Source: an uncultured Roseiflexaceae bacterium | GTDB taxonomy: Bacteria; Chloroflexota; Chloroflexia; Chloroflexales; Roseiflexaceae | Assembly: GCA_903932805.1 (NCBI GenBank) | Contig: CAIZHO010000223.1 | Span: forward strand, 1-5,134 | Reading direction: 5' to 3' | DNA length: 5,134 nt | In this document: positions 1 through 5,134 of the stretch, piece by piece | How the letters are laid out: each line of letters opens with the position of its first letter | Numbering within the stretch: the first letter of the stretch is position 1 | Translations under genes and position numbers: made by a program | The notes under the pieces: generated by a model | Database searches by the model: none | What the model was told of the DNA's origin: nothing | The model's input: the letters and a program-made list of their open reading frames with translations, nothing else

Positions 1-717
1 GCACCCACACTCATGGCGGCGTCGACCTGGCATATCAGCTGGTCGTTTGCCGCCGAGGCCGAACTGATGACGCTGGTGCAGTTGTGTGACCTCGGCGCAG
101 GTCGGCCCATGCAACTCGCACTGACCTATTTGCCCTATGGACGCCAAGACAAAGCCATCGGCAACGAAGCAACCTTCGGCCTCCACAGTTTTATGCGCGT
201 CTTGCGACTGTGCGCGTTCGACAGCATCACCGTGATGGATCCGCATTCGCAGGTCGTGGTGGAGGCCCTCCCCCATTGCCGGGCAATCTACCCCCACGCA
301 CATGTCACCGCAGCAATCCATACCACGCAGGCTACGGCGATTGCATACCCTGATGCAGGTGCCGTACGCAAGTACACGGCAATCTATCAGACAAACTGCC
401 GGATTATCAGTGGCCGCAAGGTACGCAACCAGCAGACAGGGGTGTTGACCGACACCGCCATCGAGGGCGACCCATCCGGACAGATCGTCCTCATCGTCGA
501 CGACATCTGCGACGGTGGCCGCACGTTCACTGCGCTCGCCGATGCACTCTACACCGGCGGCGCTCAGGCAGTCCATCTGTTTGTGACACACGGGCTGTTC
601 AGCAAGGGGATCCATGTCTTGACCGCAGCCCGTATCGGCCGCATCTTCACGGCACAAGGCGAGATCGACACCCGATCCGACACGATTGCATATCTTCCTG
701 CTCCGTCGCACCAGTAA
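1..717 (+). CDS. prs: Ribose-phosphate pyrophosphokinase (PRPP synthetase) family protein, 5'-truncated by the window edge
   Basis: PRPP synthetases transfer pyrophosphate from ATP to ribose 5-phosphate, making PRPP for nucleotide and NAD synthesis in the cytoplasm. The frame is open to base 1. The first Met (base 13) is unlikely to be the start, because the N-terminal strand and ATP-contacting segment of the family would be missing. Counting from that Met, the visible landmarks are PYGRQDK (41-47, family YxRQD), DPHS (76-79, metal/ATP site), VRKYT (118-122), the basic loop GRKVR (134-138, where the family has its catalytic Lys/Arg pair) and the PRPP/ribose-phosphate loop IVDDICDGGRTF (161-172). 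THGLFSKG follows at 192-199. The DDICDGG loop and the THG(L/I)FSKG block resemble the short Prs variants that accompany nicotinamide phosphoribosyltransferase in phages and NAD-salvage clusters, more than canonical housekeeping Prs (VDDMIDTAGT). The gene ends with TAA at 715-717, facing the next gene. Family membership is secure; the physiological subtype is inferred. Confidence 0.9.
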   Translation, partial: APTLMAASTWHISWSFAAEAELMTLVQLCDLGAGRPMQLALTYLPYGRQDKAIGNEATFGLHSFMRVLRLCAFDSITVMDPHSQVVVEALPHCRAIYPHAHVTAAIHTTQATAIAYPDAGAVRKYTAIYQTNCRIISGRKVRNQQTGVLTDTAIEGDPSGQIVLIVDDICDGGRTFTALADALYTGGAQAVHLFVTHGLFSKGIHVLTAARIGRIFTAQGEIDTRSDTIAYLPAPSHQ

Positions 718-729
718 TTGGTATGAGAA

Positions 730-759
730 AACGCCCCGCTGCGTACGCAGCGGGGCGTT
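730..759. terminator. Bidirectional intrinsic terminator between convergent genes (perfect 30-bp palindrome)
   Basis: The half-site AACGCCCCGCTGCGT is followed immediately by its exact reverse complement. As RNA it folds into a GC-rich stem of about 13 bp with a GUAC loop. On the minus strand the stem runs into GTTTTCTC, a short U-tract, so it should end the minus-strand operon whose last stop codon is 11 bp away. On the plus strand the tail is only GTTCCTGT, so termination of the prs-like gene is probably weaker, although the stem starts just 12 bp after its stop. The position between two convergent stop codons fits a shared terminator. Confidence 0.88.
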
Positions 760-770
760 CCTGTGGTGAT

Positions 771-1940
771 TTACTCTGGTCGTTTGACCGTCTTGGCACG
801 CCAAATCGTGAACGAGCCATTGTTGGCGACCTTCGTCACCTCTTCAAAAACCTGCGCAAAGACGGATTGATACGCCAAAAACGCATTGGCGACACACCAA
901 AACTCGCCGCGCGTACTCAGCTGTTTGGCAGCTGTCGTCGCAAATTGGGTGATCAACGTCTCGTCGTTGCGTTTGCCGCTATGAAACGGCGGATTGGCCA
1001 CGACCAGCTCATACCGTTGTGTCCATGGCAGCGGGTCGATGACATCGCTCCACGCCACATGCGCGGCTGCGGTATCGGCAAAGGTCGCAGTCATCGCCTG
1101 TGCAGCTGCACCGTCGACGTCGACCATATCGATCCGCACTGCTCCATGATCCAGCGCCCATCCACCCAGCACCCCGATCCCCGCTCCGATGTCCAGCACG
1201 TGTTGGTGTTTGCACGGCGGGAAGTGTTCTAACAAAAACGCTGAACCAGCATCGACCCGTCCGTGTGCGAACACCCCCGGTGCACTCTGATACGTTCTGC
1301 CAGCGTGCTGTACCGTCTGCGTTGTACCAATGGCAATCCCTGTGGTTTGGGCCCATGCAGGCACCGGCAACGCATGCGTGGGCTTTTTGGCGACGACCAT
1401 GCGTTGATGCGATTTGGAGCGCTCGTTACAGGCACCGATGAGTTCCTTGACATCACGGGCAATCGTTCTGCCACCCGCGTCGTTGGGGCCAACGGCCACC
1501 ATAATCCCACCCACCGCAAGTGCACGATACCCCTCGCACAGCCGGCGCAACCACGCATCGCGCGTCGCAGGAACTTCGATGAGTACCAGATCCATCGAAG
1601 CCTCGGCCACCGCACTCGCATCACCATACGCAAGCCAGTCAATCCCGGTGCGTTTGGCATTGGTCAACGTGCGTTGACTCGCGACGAGCATCCCTGCATG
1701 GCGTTGTGCCACGGCAACGGCAGCCGTCGGTGCAGTCACCAACGCCGGCAGGGCAAAGGCAGCATCGATGATCAGGACACGGCCGGCGGGATGCGTCGCA
1801 GCATACTCGGCCAACAACTCGGCAGCGGGGGTGACGGTCAGACCAGCGGGCAGGCCGGTACGGGCATAGACCGTCAAAACACGCCCCGCCACTGTCGTGG
1901 TCGAGGCGTGCCATGCGGCCGTCGTAGGCGTATTGGTCAA
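771..1940 (-). CDS. rsmC: RsmC/RlmG-type rRNA guanine-N2 methyltransferase (class I SAM-dependent)
   Basis: This 389-aa protein has the two-domain build of RsmC (16S rRNA m2G1207) and RlmG (23S rRNA m2G1835), which use SAM to methylate a guanine N2. The N-terminal half (about 1-190) looks like a degenerate methyltransferase fold, with GRVLIIDA at 53-60, GGIMVAVGPNDAGG at 144-157 and HQRMVVAKKP closing it. The C-terminal half is catalytic: PGVFAHGRVDAGS (221-233), SAM motif I VLDIGAGIGVLG (248-259), an acidic strand end at MVDVD (272-276), the catalytic NPPFH (316-320) and VANAFLAY (350-357). The last block is closer to RsmC (VANAFLPY) than to RlmG, but the exact target base is not proven. The start is TTG (1940-1938). 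It overlaps the proC stop as TTGA, the next upstream in-frame signal is a stop, and AGGGA (1951-1955) lies 10 nt upstream as a Shine-Dalgarno site. It is the last gene of the operon, 11 bp before the terminator, and is probably translationally coupled to proC. Confidence 0.85.
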   Translation of the reverse strand: MTNTPTTAAWHASTTTVAGRVLTVYARTGLPAGLTVTPAAELLAEYAATHPAGRVLIIDAAFALPALVTAPTAAVAVAQRHAGMLVASQRTLTNAKRTGIDWLAYGDASAVAEASMDLVLIEVPATRDAWLRRLCEGYRALAVGGIMVAVGPNDAGGRTIARDVKELIGACNERSKSHQRMVVAKKPTHALPVPAWAQTTGIAIGTTQTVQHAGRTYQSAPGVFAHGRVDAGSAFLLEHFPPCKHQHVLDIGAGIGVLGGWALDHGAVRIDMVDVDGAAAQAMTATFADTAAAHVAWSDVIDPLPWTQRYELVVANPPFHSGKRNDETLITQFATTAAKQLSTRGEFWCVANAFLAYQSVFAQVFEEVTKVANNGSFTIWRAKTVKRPE

Positions 1941-2749
1941 TGTTGTGGCTTCCCTAGCTCGACTGAGCGTTCATATGCGGCGCGCACGCCATCGTTGATG
2001 GCGGTACGGAGGCCGGCTTTTTCCATGGCGACCAACCCTGCAGCCGTCGTCCCCGCCGGTGAAGTGACGTCGTTGCGCAATTCGGCCGGGTGCTTGGAGC
2101 TGGAAATCGCATACTGGAGCGACCCGAGCATCGTTTGTTCGGCCAATTGCTTGGCCAATGGCCGTGCTAAACCCACATGCACACCGGCATCGGTGAGGGC
2201 TTCGAGCATGAGAAAGACATAGCCCGGGCCGCTCCCCGACAACGCGGTCACTTGATTGATGTAGTGCTCGTTGTCGACATAGACCGCCTGACCAAACGAT
2301 TCGAGCACGGCTTTGGCCCAGCCGCGTTGCGTGTCAGTCACCCCGACAGCGGTCCACCCAGACATCCCCGCCCCAATCATGGCCGGGGTATTGGGCATTG
2401 CACGGACGATTGCGTCGTGTGCCAATCCATCACGCAATGTCGCAATCGTGACACCGGCCATGATCGACAGCACCAGTGCTCCCGTTGGGATGTGCCCACG
2501 CAGCTCGGTCAGTACGCCTGAAACAATCTGCGGCTTGATAGCAAAGACGACCACATCCACCGCAGCAATCGCTTCGCGGTTGCTGGCCACCATGGTGATG
2601 CCGTACTGGGCATGCAACTGAGCACGCCGGTCGGCACGCGGTTCGGCGGCATAGATATGCGCTGCAGGCGTGCCGTTTTTGAGCAAACCACCAATCATCG
2701 CCTCGCCCATCATGCCGGCACCAATCATGCCAATGCGTGGATGTGTCAT
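1937..2749 (-). CDS. proC: Pyrroline-5-carboxylate reductase
   Basis: ProC catalyses the last step of proline synthesis, NAD(P)H-dependent reduction of 1-pyrroline-5-carboxylate to L-proline, in the cytoplasm. The 270-aa product matches the usual family length of about 270. The N-terminal Rossmann domain opens with GMIGAGMMG (7-15, GxxGxGxMG), followed by the family blocks FAIKPQ (69-74) and MPNTP (118-122). The C-terminal helical substrate and dimer domain contains ALSGSGPGYVF (169-179) and the family signature around VTSPAGTT (228-235). The frame stays open upstream to 2920 inside glyA, but those residues are low-complexity shadow. The ATG at 2749 places the Rossmann strand at residue 5 and has GAGGT 8 nt upstream. 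It lies 4 bp after the glyA stop, and its TGA overlaps the TTG of the next gene. This indicates one transcript with glyA and the methyltransferase. Nothing in it looks broken. Confidence 0.97.
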   Translation of the reverse strand: MTHPRIGMIGAGMMGEAMIGGLLKNGTPAAHIYAAEPRADRRAQLHAQYGITMVASNREAIAAVDVVVFAIKPQIVSGVLTELRGHIPTGALVLSIMAGVTIATLRDGLAHDAIVRAMPNTPAMIGAGMSGWTAVGVTDTQRGWAKAVLESFGQAVYVDNEHYINQVTALSGSGPGYVFLMLEALTDAGVHVGLARPLAKQLAEQTMLGSLQYAISSSKHPAELRNDVTSPAGTTAAGLVAMEKAGLRTAINDGVRAAYERSVELGKPQH

Positions 2750-2753
2750 CTGC

Positions 2754-4082
2754 TTATACCTCGATATTGACGAAGTCGCCCACTGCCGGCACGGGGAAGC
2801 TTTTGCACAGCTCGACGATTTCGTTCTTGACCTGGGTGATGATCGTCTCGTTGTCGATGTTGGACAAGACACGATCGATATAGCCGGCCACCAGGTCCAT
2901 GTGTTCTGCACGCATGCCACGGGTGGTCATGGCTGCAGTCCCGAGGCGGATGCCCGAGGTTACCAGTGGCGAACGATCGTCGTTGGGGACCATGTTTTTG
3001 TTGGTGGTGATATGTGCCACATCAAGCACCTCTTGGGCTACTTTGCCATTGACTGTGGGCTTGTTGCGCCGCAAGTCGACCATCAGCAAATGATTATCGG
3101 TGCCGTTCGACAAGACATGGTAGCCACGCTTCATCATGCTTGCGGCGAGTGCCTGGGCGTTGACAATCACTTGGCCAGCATAGTCCTTAAAGTCAGGGCG
3201 CAGATTCTCGGCGAAGCCGACGGCTTTGGCTGCTACCACATGCATCAATGCACCACCCTGTGCGCCAGGGATAACCATTTTGTCGAGGACCTCTGACATC
3301 ATCAGAGTACGACCACTCTTGGCTGCTTTCTGCCCAAAGGGATTCTCGAAATCCTTGCCCATCAAAATAATCCCGCCTCGTGGCCCACGCAAGGTTTTGT
3401 GCGTTGTCGAGGTCACCACATGTGCATATGGGATAGGGCTGGGCAGGTGACCGGCGGCAATCAAACCAGCAGGATGTGCGATGTCAGCAAACAAAAACGC
3501 TCCGACTTTGTCAGCTATTTCGCGGAATTTTGCATAATCGATCGACCGTGAATACGTACTCGCACCGACCGTGATGAGCTTGGGGCGCTCGCGCTCGGCC
3601 ATTTCCATCACGTGCTCGTAGTCGATCAAGCCCGTCTCGAGGTCGATCCCATATTGGCTGAAGTTATACAACTTGCCCGAGAAGTTGACCGGCGATCCAT
3701 GGGTCAAATGCCCACCCATCGCCAAGTTCATCCCCAGGACTTTGTCGCCCGGATTGAGGTAGGTGAAAAAAACCGCTGCGTTGGCCTGCGTCCCTGAGTG
3801 TGGTTGCACATTGGCATACTCAGCCCCAAAGACTGCTTTGACACGGTCACGTGCCAGATTTTCGACCTGATCGACCCATTCGCAGCCACCATAATACCGA
3901 TTACCGGGGTACCCTTCGGCGTATTTGTTGGTCAACACTGACCCTTGTGCTTCCATCACAGCACGACTGGTGTAGTTTTCGCTGGCGATGAGCTCGAGCC
4001 CGTCACGCTGCCGGCGTGCTTCGCCGACCAACATGCGCGCAATCTCGGGATCCTGCTTCACAAGGTGATCCAGTGGTGACAT
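2754..4082 (-). CDS. glyA: Serine hydroxymethyltransferase, long-insert form
   Basis: This PLP enzyme interconverts serine plus tetrahydrofolate with glycine plus 5,10-methylene-tetrahydrofolate, the main source of one-carbon units. The product is 442 aa against 417 in E. coli. Visible landmarks are LIASENYTS (31-39), [15 protein letters not shown] (52-66), [11 protein letters not shown] (91-101), [13 protein letters not shown] (199-211) and the PLP-lysine motif [14 protein letters not shown] (224-237) with K229. Later blocks are PGAQGG (272-277), [11 protein letters not shown] (327-337), [10 protein letters not shown] (360-369) and TSGIRLGT (375-382). Between GPRGG and PGAQGG there are about 14 more residues than in E. 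coli ([11 protein letters not shown]... MMSEVL), and HPAG replaces the common HIAG. Both traits recall Bacteroidota-type SHMT. I chose ATG at 4082: a G-run (4087-4092) sits just upstream. A GTG at 4094 would add MGGC but has no Shine-Dalgarno site. A TATAAT box at 4118-4123 probably gives it its own promoter. It ends 4 bp before proC. Confidence 0.98.
   Translation of the reverse strand: MSPLDHLVKQDPEIARMLVGEARRQRDGLELIASENYTSRAVMEAQGSVLTNKYAEGYPGNRYYGGCEWVDQVENLARDRVKAVFGAEYANVQPHSGTQANAAVFFTYLNPGDKVLGMNLAMGGHLTHGSPVNFSGKLYNFSQYGIDLETGLIDYEHVMEMAERERPKLITVGASTYSRSIDYAKFREIADKVGAFLFADIAHPAGLIAAGHLPSPIPYAHVVTSTTHKTLRGPRGGIILMGKDFENPFGQKAAKSGRTLMMSEVLDKMVIPGAQGGALMHVVAAKAVGFAENLRPDFKDYAGQVIVNAQALAASMMKRGYHVLSNGTDNHLLMVDLRRNKPTVNGKVAQEVLDVAHITTNKNMVPNDDRSPLVTSGIRLGTAAMTTRGMRAEHMDLVAGYIDRVLSNIDNETIITQVKNEIVELCKSFPVPAVGDFVNIEV
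2758..2762 (-). promoter_or_regulatory. Shine-Dalgarno site fixing the proC start
   Basis: On the minus strand GAGGT lies in the last two glyA sense codons (GAG GTA TAA) and sits 8 nt before the ATG at 2749. Its spacing supports that ATG over the long upstream extension of the same frame, and it suggests that ribosomes ending glyA can re-initiate on proC. Confidence 0.75.
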
Positions 4083-4117
4083 GCAACCCCCCACAACAAA
4101 CGGTAAGTACTCTGTTC

Positions 4118-4123
4118 ATTATA
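4118..4123 (-). promoter_or_regulatory. Probable -10 box of a promoter for glyA-proC-rsmC
   Basis: The minus strand reads TATAAT, a perfect sigma70-type -10, preceded by GTC. Transcription would start near 4111, leaving a leader of about 28 nt before the glyA ATG at 4082. The hexamer 17 nt upstream (ACCGCA) is a poor -35. A perfect TTGACA does exist (4156-4161), but it is 32 nt away, too far to pair with this box. The 75-bp gap between trmJ and glyA holds no clear terminator, so read-through from trmJ remains possible. Confidence 0.5.
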
Positions 4124-4157
4124 GACCAAATGTGGTGGAGTGCGGTTATTCTTTATG

Positions 4158-4919
4158 TCAATTTGAAGCTTTCGAGCGGAGCTTTTTCACATACGAAATC
4201 AACTCGTGCGCAATGGCGGTCAACAGCATAATCTCGCGTGCATTGGGTTGAGCGCGATGGGTCATACTGCGCAGGGATCGCATTTTCGACGGTGCGCTGG
4301 GGCTTTTGAAGAAGTTGATCTCGCGCAGTGCGTGCTCTAACAACTCCACAAACGCATCAATAGACCCGACCGTGGCCGGAGGGTAGACGATGCGCTGGTC
4401 GACGCGCGCTGGCGGTTGCGTCATATTGAGCTCGTAACAGACTAACAACACCGCTTGGGCCAGATTGAGCGACGCATACTCAGGATTGGTGGCAATGGTC
4501 ACGAACTGCTGGCAGTGGTCGAGTTCGGCTTGTTGTAATCCATTGTCTTCGGGCCCAAACACGAGTGCGATGCGTTGCCCTTCGAGGGCTTTGGCAACGA
4601 CCGACGGAGCAACCGAGCGTAACTCTTGGGGCGGCAATGGGGTGTCACGGTGGCGCGCGGTCGTACCAATAGCCCAGGTGATGTCGTGGAGTGCAGCCGG
4701 AAGTGAAGCAAATACTTCGATACGCTCAACGACATCGGCACTTCGATGCGCGACGTGTTCGATCAGCTCGGGTTCGTACTCCCGCGGGGTGACGAGCCGC
4801 AAATGACTGATGCCCATGTTCATCATGGCCCGGACCGTCGCGGCAATATTGATTTGGCGTTGTGGATTGTGGAGCACGACCGTGATGTGGTCGCGAAACG
4901 TGGTTACTGGCGTGCGCAT
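4158..4919 (-). CDS. trmJ: TrmJ-type tRNA (cytidine/uridine-2'-O-)methyltransferase, SPOUT superfamily
   Basis: SPOUT-family 2'-O-ribose methyltransferases bind SAM in a deep trefoil knot; the TrmJ branch modifies position 32 of the tRNA anticodon loop. The 253-aa product is about the usual TrmJ length. Motif 1 is NIAATVRAMMNMG (24-36, N24 and R30 conserved), motif 2 LVFGPEDNGL (119-128, family FGxExxGL) and motif 3 NPEYASLNLAQAV (145-157). The C-terminal helical part (about 188-245) carries the spaced F, K, LR, RA and E residues typical of TrmJ, rather than the N-terminal L30e-like domain of TrmH/RlmB-type enzymes. The frame continues upstream to 5084 across the hemW start, but those 55 residues match nothing in the family. 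ATG 4919 starts just before the first strand (HITVVLHNP) and has GGGGA close upstream (4923-4927). It is divergent from hemW and is the first gene of the minus-strand block; its TGA lies inside a TTGACA. Substrate specificity (C32/U32) is inferred from family. Confidence 0.9.
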   Translation of the reverse strand: MRTPVTTFRDHITVVLHNPQRQINIAATVRAMMNMGISHLRLVTPREYEPELIEHVAHRSADVVERIEVFASLPAALHDITWAIGTTARHRDTPLPPQELRSVAPSVVAKALEGQRIALVFGPEDNGLQQAELDHCQQFVTIATNPEYASLNLAQAVLLVCYELNMTQPPARVDQRIVYPPATVGSIDAFVELLEHALREINFFKSPSAPSKMRSLRSMTHRAQPNAREIMLLTAIAHELISYVKKLRSKASN

Positions 4920-4943
4920 ACGTCCCCGCTCTCTAGCCCTGCT

Positions 4944-4954
4944 GGTATGATACC
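4944..4954. promoter_or_regulatory. Palindromic divergent promoter core between trmJ and hemW
   Basis: The inverted repeat GGTAT-G-ATACC contains a -10-like hexamer on each strand: TATGAT on the plus strand (4946-4951) and TATCAT on the minus strand (4947-4952), each 5 of 6 to TATAAT. The plus-strand copy is preceded by TGG, an extended -10, so a hemW start near 4958 is plausible. The minus-strand copy would start trmJ transcription near 4940, with a leader of about 20 nt. No good -35 box is visible for either. Further short palindromes follow at 4960-4989. Confidence 0.4.
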
Positions 4955-4999
4955 TGATAGCATGGTCACTATGCACGTGCGAGATATCTGCGACTGATT

Positions 5000-5003
5000 G
5001 GAG
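5000..5003 (+). promoter_or_regulatory. Shine-Dalgarno site fixing the hemW GTG start
   Basis: GGAG is followed by a 5-nt spacer (TCTCT) and then GTG at 5009. No ATG lies in this frame between the upstream stop (TAG at 4958-4960) and the iron-sulfur motif, so this site identifies the GTG as the likely start. Confidence 0.7.
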
Positions 5004-5008
5004 TCTCT

Positions 5009-5134
5009 GTGGATTGGCGTACACACTCGACGGGTGCCCGGCACCTGTATATTCATATTCCCTTTTGTCACCGGCGCTGTGCATATTGCGACTTCAACAC
5101 CTATGCCAATATGGACGACCGGATGGTCGCCTAC
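5009..5134 (+). CDS. hemW: HemW-type radical SAM heme chaperone (oxygen-independent coproporphyrinogen oxidase-like), 3'-truncated by the window edge
   Basis: Only the first 42 codons are present. They hold the diagnostic start of the HemN/HemW radical SAM family: LYIHIPFC then CHRRCAYCDFNTYA, with the 4Fe-4S ligands C20, C24 and C27 in CxxxCxxC spacing. The residues after the third Cys are DFN, as in HemW (E. coli CPYCDFNSHA). HemN proper has GC at that place (CxxxCxxCxC) and a much longer N-terminal extension. HemW proteins bind heme and are thought to deliver it to partner proteins; many are misnamed coproporphyrinogen oxidase. The GTG start has GGAG 5 nt upstream and gives a 12-residue lead before the first strand, normal for HemW. 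The gene is divergent from trmJ across an 89-bp gap. The subfamily call rests on a short stretch. Confidence 0.88.
   Translation, partial: MDWRTHSTGARHLYIHIPFCHRRCAYCDFNTYANMDDRMVAY

Noticed and set aside
723..1232. Plus-strand open frame starting inside the terminator palindrome
   Set aside because: It runs through the terminator stem and then antisense to the catalytic domain of the methyltransferase, with no family features.
1263..2222. Long plus-strand open frame (319 codons) opposite the methyltransferase and proC
   Set aside because: Its product is rich in Arg, Ser, Cys and His with no recognisable motif, and it lies wholly antisense to two well-supported genes. It is a shadow of their GC-rich codon pattern.
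2750..2920. N-terminal extension of ProC up to 2920
   Set aside because: The extra 57 residues overlap the glyA 3' end in another frame and are Ser/Arg/Thr-rich. The Rossmann fold begins right after the ATG at 2749, which has a good Shine-Dalgarno site.
4083..4111. A riboswitch (for example glycine-responsive) in the glyA leader
   Set aside because: The predicted leader is about 28 nt and the whole gap 75 bp, too short for a glycine aptamer, and no matching conserved structure is visible.
4163..4190. Possible plus-strand hairpin AAGCT...AGCTT followed by TTTTT near the trmJ 3' end
   Set aside because: The stem is only 5 bp with a 9-nt loop, and it lies antisense inside trmJ coding sequence, with no plus-strand gene upstream to terminate.
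4920..5084. N-terminal extension of TrmJ up to 5084
   Set aside because: It would cross the hemW start and the divergent promoter region and adds residues not seen in the family.

Overview
The window is a compact stretch of a bacterial chromosome carrying ordinary housekeeping genes: roughly mid-50s percent GC, short intergenic gaps, and mixed ATG, GTG and TTG starts. The lineage cannot be fixed from sequence alone. The HemW iron-sulfur motif (CDFNTYA) and parts of GlyA recall Chloroflexota proteins. However, the active-site region of GlyA (IAHPAG, plus about 14 extra residues after MGKDF) recalls the long form I know from Bacteroidota. I treat Chloroflexota as a weak guess only.

Layout: (1) Bases 1-717, plus strand, hold the 3' part of a PRPP synthetase-family gene that enters from the left edge. 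(2) Bases 718-770 are a convergent gap holding a perfect 30-bp palindrome, read as a shared bidirectional terminator. (3) Bases 771-4919, minus strand, hold four co-directional genes. In transcription order they are a TrmJ-type tRNA 2'-O-methyltransferase, glyA (serine hydroxymethyltransferase), proC (pyrroline-5-carboxylate reductase) and an RsmC/RlmG-type rRNA guanine-N2 methyltransferase. The last three are tightly packed: 4 bp between glyA and proC, and a TTGA stop/start overlap between proC and the methyltransferase. A 75-bp gap with a perfect TATAAT separates trmJ from glyA, so glyA-proC-rsmC probably has its own promoter and may also receive read-through from trmJ. (4) Bases 4920-5008 are a divergent promoter gap rich in short palindromes. 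(5) Bases 5009-5134, plus strand, are the start of hemW, a radical-SAM heme chaperone, cut by the right edge.

Functionally, the minus-strand block mixes RNA modification (TrmJ on tRNA, the RsmC-like enzyme on rRNA) with one-carbon and amino-acid metabolism (GlyA feeding methylene-tetrahydrofolate and glycine; ProC finishing proline). All five complete or near-complete genes look intact, with key motifs present and no frameshift. I found no mobile element, CRISPR array, tRNA or rRNA gene, and no convincing new biological system. The points most worth a second look are the subtype of the PRPP synthetase, the palindromic divergent promoter region, and the unusual GlyA form.
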